Source: Phaeoceros laevis (taxonomy: Eukaryota > Anthocerotophyta > Anthocerotopsida > Notothyladales). From it: a stretch of DNA of 64,000 bases. The stretch is taken from NCBI GenBank assembly GCA_049999765.1, contig JBNGIQ010009426.1, forward strand, positions 18,326-82,325, given 5' to 3'. A program made the translations under genes and the position numbers. Below the pieces are notes generated by a model. It did not search any database and had not been told where the DNA came from. It saw only the letters and a list, made by a program, of their open reading frames with translations. Below are positions 11,676 to 21,959 of the stretch, one piece after another. Position 1 is the stretch's first letter, and every line of letters begins with the position of its first letter.

Positions 11676-13187
11676 TTACTTAGCTAATTTGCTCGTGATG
11701 CCAAGCCGGGCTGCGTGCTTTTGATGTATCTCCTTAGAGAGCGGCTTGGTAAGTAGGTCAGCAAGGTTCTCACATGTTGCAATATAAGATAGCCCAACTT
11801 GTCGATCAGATACAATTTCACAAATATAGTGGTGCTGTATATCGATATGTTTTGTACGCAAATGGAATACAGGATTGTGAGTCAAAGCTATAGCGCCTTG
11901 ATTATCACAGCATATAATAGTGGGTGCCAATTGCTTTGCTCCAACATCAGCCAGATTTCGACGTAGCCAGACACATTCCTTTGCAGCTGCTGACAGTGAT
12001 TTATACTCGGACTCAGTTGTAGAGGTAGAAATAGTTGTTTGCTTTTTACTGACCCAGGAGATGGGGCCATTGGCTAGCTGGAAAATATAGGCAGATATCG
12101 ACCTTCTCTCATCAGAATCTGCTGCCCAATCAGCGTCACAGAACCCATTGAGTTCAGGTATGCTCTTCCTTGATGTATCACTCCCATAATATGAGATGCC
12201 ATAATCAAGTGTTGCTTTCAAATATTGAAGGATACGTTTAGCTTGTACCCAGTGTTCACGACCAGGATTTTTCAGGAATTGAGACACCTGACTGACTGCA
12301 TAAGCAAGATTTGGACGGGTGGCTGTTGCAAAGTAGTTAAGGGTACCGACTATTGACATGTAGGGAATTTTTGACATCTTGTCCTTCTCTTCTGCTGTTG
12401 CAGGACACATCAGCTTACTGAGCTTGACACCAATAGACAATGGAGTGCTACATGGGTTACAGTCTAACATGTTAAACTTCTTGAGTGTATCGTTAACGTA
12501 TTTGGATTGAAACATGGAAAGTCTCATGAGTTTTCTATCACGAAGAATCTGAACTCCAAGGCAATAGGTAAGATCTCCTAGGTCACTCATTTCAAATTCT
12601 TTCTTCAGCAAGTCTCTGACTTTATTATTCAAACTATGCTTCCCTTTGGATGCAGCTAGGACGAGATCATCGACATAGATAAGAAGAATCAGAATAGAGT
12701 TCAGCTCTCGCACAACATAGAGGCTAGGGTCAGCAGTACCTTTCACAAAACCGATGAACAGTAAGAACTTGTCAATTCGTTGGTTCCATGCACAAGGGCT
12801 CTGCTTAAGCCCATACAAGGTCTTGAGCAATTTGCAGAAAAGGTGTTCTGAACCAGGTTCAACATATCCTTCAGGTTGCTCCATAAATATTTCCTCCTCT
12901 AGCTCGCCATGTAGGAAAGCAATCTTGACGTCCAGGTGATGGAGGTCAAAATCGTGGTAGGCAGATAGTGCTAATACCATTCAAAGTGTAGGAAATTTGA
13001 TGACAGGAGCAAACGTGTCGAAGAAGTCAACACCAAGTACTTGCAAAAAACCCCTTACTACAAGTCTTGCCTTAAACCGGTCAATGCTGCCATCGGCTTT
13101 GTATTTCTTCTTAAGCACCCATCGACAGGAAACAGCCTTCCTACCAGAAGGGAGCTGTGCAAGGACCCAAGTTTTGTTTTTTAACAA
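11676..13187 (-). pseudogene. Copia A reverse transcriptase and RNase H
   Basis: RVT_2-type reverse transcriptase followed by RNase H. Seen in order: [71 protein letters not shown], the YVDD active site (LLIYVDDLVLAA), CDADWAAD, STSTTESEYKSLS and LADLLTKPL. The only break is one in-frame TGA at 12981-12983, in a position where the family has Arg, consistent with CGA to TGA. All catalytic aspartates I can identify are present. Confidence 0.9.
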
Positions 13188-13695
13188 TGGAATCGAATTC
13201 AGATTGTATAGCTTGCCTCCACTGCTCGGCTTCTGGACCAGAATAGGCTTCAGTCATCGTAGCAGGCTCAGAAGAATCGGCAGTAACAGTAGAAAGGGCT
13301 TGAGCCATAAAAAATGCCACTGACTGCTCGCTAGAGGCATCATCATCCTCCCCACCATGCTCAAAAGGTACGGGGCTGCTAGGAAGAGTGTGAATCCAAT
13401 CTTGAGGTTTGTACCTAGGTTCAGGAGGTTTTATAACCCGTGTGCTTGTTGTTTGTGAGCGTGTTTGTCTTGCAGGAGGCGAATCAGGTGGTTCAGGAGC
13501 AGGGACAGCTGTTTCATGCACAGGGGTGAGAGATCCAACAGCCTCGGTAATGTCATCACCGTCACTGTCCAGGTCAGCACTGCTTGAAGATGAATCCTCA
13601 GGATTGAGCTCAGATGCACTATGTGGAGACTGATCATTTGAACTCCGAGGCTGGTGCAGAACCTTGACCAGGAGAATCATCCTCATCTTCATCAT
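13141..13695 (-). pseudogene. Copia A integrase-RT linker
   Basis: Acidic, Ser/Pro-rich linker typical of the segment between integrase and reverse transcriptase in Copia polyproteins (SSSSADLDSDGDDITEAVGS, then TRVIKPPEPRYKPQDW and [20 protein letters not shown], the conserved RT lead-in). It is shifted by one frame relative to both neighbours, so two frameshifts isolate it. Confidence 0.75.
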
Positions 13696-14560
13696 TAGAA
13701 ATAGCTGCAGCTGGTGTTAGGGGAGCAAGGAGGGACTGCTCATCAAATACAACATTACGAGAATAAGAAACTTCACGAGAATGCGGGTCATAAAGCTTGT
13801 AGGCTTTAATGCCTTCAGTATAGCCAATAAAAATGAGTTTCTTAGAACGATCGTCAAGTTTCTTACGATGCTTCTTATGTAGAAGTGCATGTGCAGGACT
13901 GCCAAAGATTCGAAGGTGCTGCAAGAAAGGCTTTCTACTACACCATACCTCAAAAGGAGTGCGGCCAAGAACTACAGAGGTAGGCAAGCGGTTCAGCAAA
14001 TAATTAGCTGTCATAACAGCTTCACCCCAATAGCCTATAGGCAAGCGCGCTTGTTTTAACATGGCACGCGCAAAGTTTTGCAGGGTACGATTCCACCTTT
14101 CAGCCACAAAGTTCTGCTGAGGAGTGCCTGGAACAGTGAACTGGCGAAGAATCCCAAGCTGATTGCGAAGGTCGGAGAATTGAACAGAGGTATATTCCCC
14201 ACCATTATTTGACCTGAGGCATCTTAGCTTACGGCCAATTTGTTGTTCCGCCAACTGTAAATAGGACTGAAAGCAGGAGAAAGTCTGACTTTTGCTCTTC
14301 GTAATATAGAGGTAGCAGAACCGCGAGTAATCGTCTATAAAAGTTAGGAAATAGAGGCCGCCACCAAAAGAAGGAGATGAGATAGGACCACATAGGTCAG
14401 AGTGAACAAGGTCAAGTAGAGCTGAAGCACGATGGCCACCGGATGTAGGAAACTTAGCTTCATGGTGTTTTCCAAAAATGCAGGCTTCACATAAAGGCAA
14501 GCTTCCAAGCTTGGGAATGCCATCAGAATAAAGTGTGGAAGAGGCTGATAATGACTGCAA
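13634..14560 (-). pseudogene. Copia A integrase
   Basis: GAG-pre-integrase zinc region (LPLCEACIFGKHHEAKF) and rve integrase core. The first catalytic Asp is in LVHSDLCGPI and the Glu in FVAERWNRTL. The second Asp, normally in a DNGGEY context, is Asn here (RSNNGGEYTS, codon AAT at 14207-14209), a single G-to-A change that should abolish strand transfer. The rest (YWGEAVMTANYLLNRLPT, RIFGSPAHA, FIGYTEGIKAYKLYDP) is well conserved. Confidence 0.88.
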
Positions 14561-14563
14561 TCG

Positions 14564-15560
14564 CTACGAATGGATGTGGCCAAAGCGGTAATGCCAGAGA
14601 GAGGCCTGATCTGGGCTGCTGGTTACATGAGCTAGAACAGTTACATATGTGGAAACGTCCAGCTGAAAAATGTCATTCACAGGGTAGCCACGAGCAAGCA
14701 CCGAGTATGGTGAGGTACGTTGAGAAATGATACATTGATCATCTGAGAAAATAACTTGCACTTCGTCTGACTGGATAAGCTGCCTTACAGAAAGCAAATT
14801 TTTAGTGATGGAGGGGACATGAAGTACCCCCTGAAGGCGAAGTGTATCACCATTTTGCAGCTTGAGACGAACGGTGCCAGATCCCTTTATGGACAGGCCA
14901 CTGTTGTCGCCCAGGAGCACAAACTGTTGATCGGCTGCCAGCTTATAATCACAAAAAGCATTACGGTTCGTGACAAATATGAGCAGATGCTCCAGAGTCA
15001 ACATACCAGGTAGGTTGATGGGATCCACTAGTAGGAAGGCAGATTGTAAGAATAACTGAGCTTGCCTTTTTAACAGTTGTGTTTGCTTCTGGTACAGGGC
15101 CACGTCGTGGTTCTCCGCGTTTCTTCTTCCGGCACTCGGGCTCCCAGTGGTCAGGAAGACCACACCAATTACAATTGCCGACACGTTTCTTAACAGCAAC
15201 ATGTGCTGCAGGAGCTTGATTGAAAGGTAAACGGGGCCGAGAATTATAAGAGGATCTCCCTCTTCCTCCTCGCCCACCTTGACCACCTCTGCCTCTGGCA
15301 AACAATACTTGGGGTCGGTTGTTCCTAGGAGCATGCCTGGAGATCTCCTCCTGCATGAGTGCTCCTACCATCTCAGAGAAACTGAGTAAAGGAATGTCTT
15401 CAGTTCCTGCAGCTCTAGCAACACTTTGTGCTAACCGCATGATTGCGTTTTGGCTGGTAATAAAACCTAAATAACTAGGAGGCAGGGATGCAAGAAGGCG
15501 CATACAAGCTTCAGTTTCAGTCATCTTTGTACCAGAAGCAGCCAGTTTGTTACGCACCAT
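14564..15560 (-). pseudogene. Copia A gag C-terminus and protease
   Basis: Two overlapping frames. The upstream frame (14961-15560) holds the end of the gag domain (RLLASLPPSYLGFITSQNAI), an RG-rich stretch, the zinc knuckle CNWCGLPDHWEPEC, and the aspartic protease start WYVDSGASAHIC. The downstream frame (14564-15334) continues the protease with LLGDNSGLSIKGSGTVRLKL and VLHVPSITKNLLSVRQL. A frameshift near the catalytic DSGA separates the halves. Confidence 0.85.
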
Positions 15561-15566
15561 TCTGAA

Positions 15567-16820
15567 CTATCCAACATGATGCTCGATAGTGTCACCTTCT
15601 CGCATTCTCAAGTTGTAAAACTTGGTAGCCGTGGACATTCTTGTCATGAGATCAGGGGAGGCATACAACATGGAGAGGTGGTCCCAAGCTTCCTTGGCAG
15701 ATGAAGCCTCAGAGGTCTGTCGTACCATTTCGGCTGCTAGGCCATGGCGTAGAACACTTTGTGCTTTTTCATCATTTGTAACCCAAGCTGCATGTCCTGA
15801 TGCATTTGTTTCAGGTTTGACCAGGTCTCCGCTGACATATCCCCATAGCTGTTTCTCCCTAAGAATGCCACGCATTCGTAACACCCAGATATCATAATCG
15901 GACCCATTAAAATGGTCCTTCTCCTTCAGGTCAGAACTTTGTAACTGACTGGTGCTGGCCATTTCAGGATCTTCGGTAGTTGTAGAAGACAAAGAGACTG
16001 GTGAATGGATGTCACCCTCGTCTTCAGAATCAGGAGCTTCCAAGTTTAAGGAGTCATCAACAGAAATGTCCTCCGAATCAAAGTCAACTTGAGTAGCAAC
16101 TGAGGGACTACCAACTGGTAGAGGAATGGACATAAATATTCAGCATTTGAAGAGATCCCCTGTAATGGAGGCGCTTGCAAGATCGTCCATGGTTGGTTTA
16201 GTAGAACAACGCATGATGCAGGCTCCACACATATGCTTAGGGGTAAAAACAGGTTTACCAACCAACCGCTTGATTTGCTGATCCTGATAATGTGAATGCT
16301 CAAGAAGTGCTCCAAATTTGCTGTCCAATCGCTGCAGTTGATTTTCCAAATGAAGTACTTGAGAAGCAAGCTTCCTAATAGAGGCCGATAAAAAATCTTG
16401 ATCGCAGAAAGGCTGAGAGCCACCAACTTTATCTGCAGGAGAGTCTGGCACTCTACAAAACTCAACAACGTTAGGTTTTTCAAGCGAAAAGATCGCCGAT
16501 GCAGGTGAGCGACCGCGTTGAATGTCAGCCTGAAGAGCACAAAACAACTTTTGCCTCTTTTCCTTCAGGCGACACTGGACATCACAAGGCAGGTTAGGAA
16601 ACTTGTGACTGTAATCGTCAATCGCAGGCCTGATGTGAAAATCAACACTTGAATTGAGGAAGGCCTGACGTTCTCTAGTGCAGGAATTGCGAGCGCGGGA
16701 GCAAAAAGAACAGCCTCTACCTCTGCCACGACCAGCCATCTCAGGCAGCAAGCTTAGAAGAGGTTGCGCAATGCGGCAAGAAGTAGCAGGCACGATCTCG
16801 TCCAGTTCTTCGGAATTCAA
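15567..16820 (-). pseudogene. Copia A gag N-terminus with long in-frame leader ORF
   Basis: The proximal part (15567-16133) is a Copia gag (UBN2-like): DHFNGSDYDIWVLRMRGILR, KEAWDHLSMLYA, MSTATKFYNLRMREGDTIE, ending at a TAG that interrupts the gag helix. Upstream and in the same frame, separated only by a TGA at 16140-16142, is a 226-codon ORF with an RG-rich CxxC segment (GRGRGCSFCSRARNSC), a coiled-coil-like stretch (ASQVLHLENQLQRLDSKFGA) and CGACIMRC. Because the frame is continuous and the TGA can derive from CGA, I infer one original gag polyprotein with an unusual N-terminal extension of about 225 residues. Confidence 0.7.
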
Positions 16821-17027
16821 GGCGATTGAGAGCCATACTGTGAAGAGCGGGACGGATTACACTGTCGTTTTATAGCAACGTCGATCACCACATCCCAGCT
16901 ACAGTTCAAGAAGAACTGCACGCTGGATTCTGAGGGATCAACGCCCAGACTGCGTAGGTAGCAAATCTAGCCTCTGCGTTTGTAGGGAGCTATCGCCCCT
17001 GGCAGAGGTGTGCACCATGATCACCGC

Positions 17028-17039
17028 GCTCTGATACCA
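17028..17039 (-). promoter_or_regulatory. Primer-binding site, tRNA-iMet type
   Basis: The plus strand reads GCTCTGATACCA, that is TGGTATCAGAGC on the minus strand, the standard Copia primer site complementary to initiator tRNA-Met. It sits 3 nt inside the LTR candidate that starts at 17043. Confidence 0.9.
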
Positions 17040-17042
17040 TAT

Positions 17043-17248
17043 TGTGAAAGCACGAGGTAGGATCGATGATGCACAGCAGCGTGAAGGAAAAGAGAAGAGG
17101 AAGAAGCAATGTTAACCGCACGGGGTCGAGTTTACATATGCCACACGGTTACGACTGTTTTACGGGTTAACCGCCATGTCCTTGGTGGAGGCTCCACGCT
17201 CGGAGCCTCTGCCATGTCCTTTTATCTAACCTAACCGTGAGCTGTTTA
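17043..17248 (-). repeat. 5' LTR candidate of Copia A
   Basis: Begins TGTGAAAGCAC next to the primer site and ends TTTACA just before a TATATATA run, giving TG...CA termini and about 206 bp. No second copy was found, so the outer boundary is inferred. Confidence 0.45.
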
Positions 17249-17709
17249 CATATATATATATATTTTAATATGATGCAACTGGCTAGCAGTAGCCGCTAGC
17301 TTACCAAGCGGCCGTTGATCACCTCCGGGCTAGCGTCGTCGAAGGCCATCTGGTTGAGGAAGGAGGAGTTGCCGGTTTGCGGGTGGGGATCGACTTTGGG
17401 ACGAGGGATGGTGGTGCTCGGGCAGGGAATCGTTCCGACCACAGATCACTTTTTCGACTGGACCTCTTCCTGGTGTTGGAGGACCGATTCCCGGGTGATG
17501 GGGACGTTGGTCGTGTCCGCCACCTTGCAAACGTGACTATGGTAGCTAAATCAGGTCTTCTAGCCCCTACTTGCATAGACTATTTGCTCTAAGGGCCTGG
17601 GGACTGAGTCAGTGTTCAGCACTTGCACTCAGCATACGTAACACTGCTTGCTAAATCAGGCCTTCCTGCTCCAATTACTTGCATACAATGCGAGCGCCTG
17701 GGTCCGAAC
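17249..17709. other. No gene recognised
   Basis: Starts with a short TA dinucleotide run, then GC-rich sequence with overlapping short ORFs on both strands that resemble nothing I know. It is the flank between two LTR elements. Confidence 0.45.
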
Positions 17710-17796
17710 TGTTAGAATTCAAGCTCCCTAAGCTGTGCTTAATCTACTATATAAAGAGATAGGGCTCACGGAAGCCCTAACCCCATTATTTTAACA
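17710..17796 (+). repeat. Ultra-short (87 bp) Copia LTR
   Basis: TGTTAGAATTCAAGC...TTTTAACA, bounded by TG and CA and directly followed by the primer site TGGTATCAGAGC. It contains a TATA box (CTATATAAAGAG) and a perfect hairpin AGGGCT-CACGGA-AGCCCT downstream of it. It is clearly the same family as the 93-bp LTR at 34364-34456, which closes Copia B. An LTR under 100 bp is in the SMART/TRIM size range. Confidence 0.85.
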
Positions 17797-17808
17797 TGGT
17801 ATCAGAGC
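17797..17808 (+). promoter_or_regulatory. Primer-binding site, tRNA-iMet type
   Basis: TGGTATCAGAGC, zero spacing from the CA end of the LTR. Confidence 0.92.
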
Positions 17809-18950
17809 GGGTGAGCGCCGGCGACCTAGGCGGCTATGGCGGCGGAGGTTTGTGGCTATGGCCGTGAGTGAGGGTGGTTGGCGGCGGCAGCATTGAGGGC
17901 GCAAGAGAAGGTGCAAGAAGGGCCGAAGGAGCCCACGACAGGCAGCGCCGCAAGAGCAGCAGCAGCTGCAGGTGGCAATCAGGCCAAGAGGCAGCTGCAT
18001 CCATCAAGCCGCATCGGGCCGTGAGAGAGCCGCGAGCCAGGAGGCAAGAAGGCAGCGGTGCATTGCTGGAGGCCGTGGAGAGGCGCGGCTGCGTGAAGGG
18101 AGGGGTGAAGACCCCCATGGTGGCGTGAGAAGGGCCGCAGTGAGCCAGCATGATCAGAAGCAGCAGCGGCTGCAGGCATCAGCAGCCGCAGCAGGTCACC
18201 AGCAGGCCGCGCGAGGCTGCATTGGGCTAGAGGAGATGGTGGCGATCAGGCCGTGAGCCCAACAGCAGGCGTGGAGGACGGCTGTAGGCTGGAGACCTGG
18301 CGGTGGCAGCTGCAAGTAGTGGAGGCCTTTGAAGGCTGGAGGAGAAGGCGGCATCAGCCGCATTGGGCCAACAGGCCGTAGAGGCGGCTGCAGGCCATAG
18401 AGGCGGCATCGAGGCTTGAGGCAGCAAGGAAGGCCGTGGAGGCCGGGCTGCAGGCCGTGAGAGGGCCACGACGGCTACAAGGATCTGGCAGCGTGGCTGC
18501 TAGACCTGTAGGAGGCGGCCACCTAGAGATGGCCGTGACTGGCTGCCATAGCCCGGCTGCATGAGAAGAAGGCGAGGATGCCTGGATGCTTGAGGAGGAG
18601 CCGTGAGAGGAGCTAGAGGCCCTAAGAGAGGGTGCCTGCGCTTAAAGGAAGCGCAACTCTCCAGCAATTAACAACTCCTATTCCGGCAGCTCCTCTAGCA
18701 GGACACCTCTATGAGAACGAGAGACACAAGAGCGATCAAGCTCAGACAATTTACACAAGTATTAGGGCAGCTTTCGAAGTACCTCTCTCAAAATCATTCT
18801 CTCTCTCAAAATCAGCTCCAAATCACGATTCGAAGGCATTTGGCGCCAGAAACTTCATGAGGAGCCACACAAGGCGTCCAAAACCCAAACTCACACAAGG
18901 CGTCCAAAACCCAAACTCCTTCAGTCTCACGGCCTACATTTAGGCACCAA
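17809..18950 (+). other. GC-rich internal leader of the short-LTR element
   Basis: From 17809 to about 18620 the sequence is strongly purine-rich on the plus strand and built of variants of GGAGGCGGC, GCTGCAGGCC and AGGCCGTAGAGG. Several ORFs are open on both strands, which is what GC-rich low-complexity DNA gives. No gag domain is visible. The 3' part has a short duplicated stretch (CACACAAGGCGTCCAAAACC twice, 18865-18915). No 3' LTR was found, so the element is truncated. Confidence 0.5.
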
Positions 18951-19135
18951 CGTCAGGTTACAACAAATTACAGCTCCAAGGATGAAAGTCATGCTAGAGC
19001 CCAGGTACTCACCCTGCCATGTGTCCGCAGAGCTTGCCATGGCTGCAGCCAACACACGAGTGCGCACAAAGCATGCCCCCAACTGAGAAGTGGTCTGCCA
19101 CACACCACTCTTGCTGCAGTAGACGCTGACACCGT

Positions 19136-19195
19136 ACAAAGCACATCTTCCTTTTCCTTCTCACTCAGTGGCTTCAACGCCAACTGTGTGTTTCT
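19136..19195 (-). pseudogene. PPR-KP C-terminal remnant
   Basis: A 20-codon island NTQLALKPLSEKEKEDVLC matches the segment just before the DYW:KP deaminase in the right-edge PPR gene (TKLVLNPPSQKEKEDVLC). Nothing of the catalytic domain follows. It belongs with the repeat-containing remnant at 20970-21190. Confidence 0.65.
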
Positions 19196-19394
19196 ACAAG
19201 CATGTTTCTTCTTCCCTGCGTTGTAACTCTTGCTACAGCTCCTCAATTGCAGCCTGCAGCTCCTTTAGTGGATAGGAGCTTGAAAGTGAGAGGCATCAGT
19301 CACCATCTATGTAAGCATTTCTGGTTGTTTAACGCTAATGGCTTAACAGTGAAACCTTGGGACACCACAACGGACTATGGACAAGATACCTACC

Positions 19395-19655
19395 TCTGCC
19401 CGCCTCTGTTCCTTCAGCAGAGCTCTCTCTGACCTCTTGCACTCAGCCCTAACTTCTTGCACGTCCTGTTCAGCCTCACATACTCTTCGTTCTGTGTCGT
19501 CCTCAAATCGGCATTGGCTTTTGTGCTCCAATTCGAGAAGTTTCTTCAGTTTCTTATTTTGTTCCTTCAGACAACATTCTCTTTGTTCGTACTCTGCCCT
19601 GTGCTCCTCAAAAGCAGCCTCCATAGAGCTGATGTACACCCAGCACTCTTCTGCT
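19395..19655 (-). CDS. Possible coiled-coil exon, unidentified
   Basis: Highly charged heptad-rich sequence (EEHRAEYEQRECCLKEQNKK, then LLELEHKSQC...EVRAECKRSERALLKEQRRAE) ending exactly at a good donor, GAG|GTAGGTATC (19395). On the other side, a candidate acceptor ATGAGCAG|AAGAG lies near 19657. A further open frame at 19567-19791 (MFADTIKLIAGDNLVERSMA) may be the upstream exon. This would be an internal exon of a gene I cannot name. Chance is possible, but a charged coiled coil ending on a consensus donor is suggestive. Confidence 0.35.
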
Positions 19656-19799
19656 CATACTCATCGATGATGTCTCGCCTGGAACATCCACCTTCAAACG
19701 TCTCTACATTTAAACATGCTGACCTGCACTTGGCCATGCTCCGCTCTACCAAGTTATCTCCTGCGATTAGCTTTATAGTGTCAGCGAACACAGACTTGA

Positions 19800-20830
19800 A
19801 TCATGTCTATATGATGTGATCTCAACGAAGCCAGTGGAGACAGGTGGAGTAGTCATACAGCACAGATGCAAACAATAGACCAAAACAAGACATCACCGAG
19901 CAGCACCCTTGCTGTCACTCAAACTAGACAATCCTGAATACCAAGTTTCTTGACACGCGTAGCTAATGACCTGAATGCAAATAAAAAACTGCTATCACTA
20001 CATACTCCATGCCTGGACGCAGAGATAACATTGCAACCAGCAGTGTCGAGGGAGGCTAACCCTGCAGACTCAAAGAGGGAGAAGTGCAAAGCATGTCACC
20101 AGTGCAGAGTTCCTACCAAGAGCCTGGAGCTGTCAGGAATTGTGCTTGCAGCATAAACTTCCTTCCCGCTAAGGATTGTGCCTGGTGATAATCAGAAATT
20201 CCCTTAGCGACAATACAGGCATGTACAAATGGACTGAAGATGCAGATAGCTCAAAGTATGTGAGAAATTCTATCCTTCTCACCAGAATAATAAGAAGCTA
20301 CTTTCCGAAGGGGGGAAATTCACCTATGTTCCAAATCCAGACACTTAGAAACTTTTGTTCTCCTGTGATAGGAACGACTTAACTCCCCAGTGTTACCGAT
20401 TGCTGAAATGTTCAGATACCTGGTTGCTAGAATTTCCCAGCAGAATGCCCCCAAAACAGCAGTAAAGACATGCCTACAGGGGCTTTAACTCCACGAAATT
20501 AGCCTACTTAAGCCGAATGGTTGACCTCCCTTGCCATTCAAGAACTCAGCTTGTTCAACTCCTAGTGAAGAAACACACCGGCATCACGTATCTTCGTACT
20601 GTATAGACACATCCCCTGACTCGTTATGCAACATATGTTGTCTAACCCCCTCCGTAGATAGGGGGATCCTCAGCGTTTCCCAGGCCCCATCTGGTACTAG
20701 GACTGAACAACAACCAGGGCATATATCGGCACCGCCCCAATTCCCATACGAGGCTCCATTTGTGCAGCACTTCACCATAATAACAGGAACAGGAAGCGAC
20801 GCGTTTCTCCTACAGTCGCACATCTTGCTT
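19800..20830. other. No gene recognised
   Basis: Mixed-composition DNA between the two PPR-KP remnants. Short ORFs only. It probably is part of an insertion that split the PPR copy. Confidence 0.45.
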
Positions 20831-20969
20831 CTTCACTCAAACCGTAGTGTCACGCTGAAGACGTCAGCCGGGAGTCTCAAAATCATCACGAGATATTGGC
20901 CTGGGATCAGATCGTCACTATGAGCAGGAAGCAGCATGTCTCCTGCCAAAGTCCTTGACAACAATTGTA

Positions 20970-21190
20970 CAACCGAACGTCCACACTTGTACAAAGACGT
21001 CAAGCTCGCCACGTCACTTTGTCCCTCACATGATTCTAGCATCTTCTCTGCCTCATCTAATTGGCCAGCACGCCCAAGAAGATCGATCATGCAGGTGAAA
21101 TGCTCAACAGAAGGTTTGATGCCATGCTGTTCAGCCATGGAATCAAAGAGCTTGCGACCCTCCTGGACCAGTCCCTCGTGAACAACGCCA
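20970..21190 (-). pseudogene. PPR-KP gene fragment (L, S and E1 motifs)
   Basis: Reads HEGLVQEGRKLFDSMAEQHG, then IKPSVEHFTCMIDLLGRAGQ and LDEAEKMLESCEGQSDVASL, close to the right-edge DYW:KP gene over the same motifs. Before and after this island the frame goes into unrelated sequence. With the short C-terminal island at 19136-19195 it marks a decayed, interrupted duplicate of that gene. Confidence 0.8.
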
Positions 21191-21784
21191 TGTCCAGGTC
21201 GCCCATCTCCCAGCTCCCAGCATGCGCCCATCCCTGCCCATTGTCCACCGCCTACCACAAGTTCTTTTCATGCCTGGATGCTCGAGTCCTTTGTACCACA
21301 GTCGAGCGTAGCATGTATGCCCAGTGCCAATGCGTTACTTCTGTCAGGGTTTTATGCGTGGCATCACTGGTGTAATGCCAGACAGCAGACCCACTGCAAG
21401 TGGAATGGCAGCATTCAACTAGTGTCATCTCAAACGTGCGGCAAAGCAGGTTGTAAAGCGTTCTGTTCCTTTATAAGTCTCGGTACCTGCAGGGCTACGG
21501 GAAATGGCTCTGCCCAAGGCTTCCTCTCCTAGCGAATTATGAAAAAAGTGGTCGTAAATGCACAGGCTTGAATTGGAGTCAAATTTCGCTAGTGGCACAT
21601 GCTTTCTTGTAATAAGGTCCGAGAACTTCTGAATCACGGCACTTCGCACCAGTTCTGCTCCTCTGTCTGCTCTTCAAAGATTTGTGGGTCCTTGACGTTG
21701 TGTAGGCAACCTCATCTCAGAGACCTGGAATTGCCAGCCGCCCTTTTGTTGATTTCATAATGCTTTAGTATGTTTGAAGCAGCA

Positions 21785-21818
21785 CACTTGGATGTGCAGA
21801 TTCAAGCACATCCAAGTG
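21785..21818. repeat. Perfect 13-bp hairpin
   Basis: CACTTGGATGTGC and its exact complement, with an 8-nt loop, immediately upstream of the Gypsy integrase fragment. Confidence 0.85.
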
Positions 21819-21959
21819 CATGCCTTGTCCAGAAGTCCGGTGCCTTCAGCCCTTGACACCTCGGCAGCCCGGCAAGATTTTGATGGCAGCTGTTCTTCTC
21901 CAGCTGTTCAGGGTTTTCATGCTATGGCTTTTCTCTCGCTTTTGCTCACTAGTTTTGGG

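Larger units (their letters stand above)
11676..17248 (-). mobile_element. Copia LTR retrotransposon A, near complete but decayed
   Basis: Ty1/Copia order on the minus strand: LTR, primer-binding site, gag, protease, integrase, reverse transcriptase, RNase H. The 5' LTR candidate is at 17043-17248 and the PBS at 17028-17039. I find no matching 3' LTR below 11676, so the element is truncated at its 3' end or the LTR has been lost. Frameshifts (near 15300, 14560, 13690), three or more in-frame stops and a catalytic substitution in integrase show that it is dead. Confidence 0.85.

Noticed and set aside
17791-18469. Cluster of ORFs on both strands (Ala/Pro/Arg-rich)
   Set aside because: GC-rich low-complexity DNA downstream of an LTR gives open frames on all strands; no domain.
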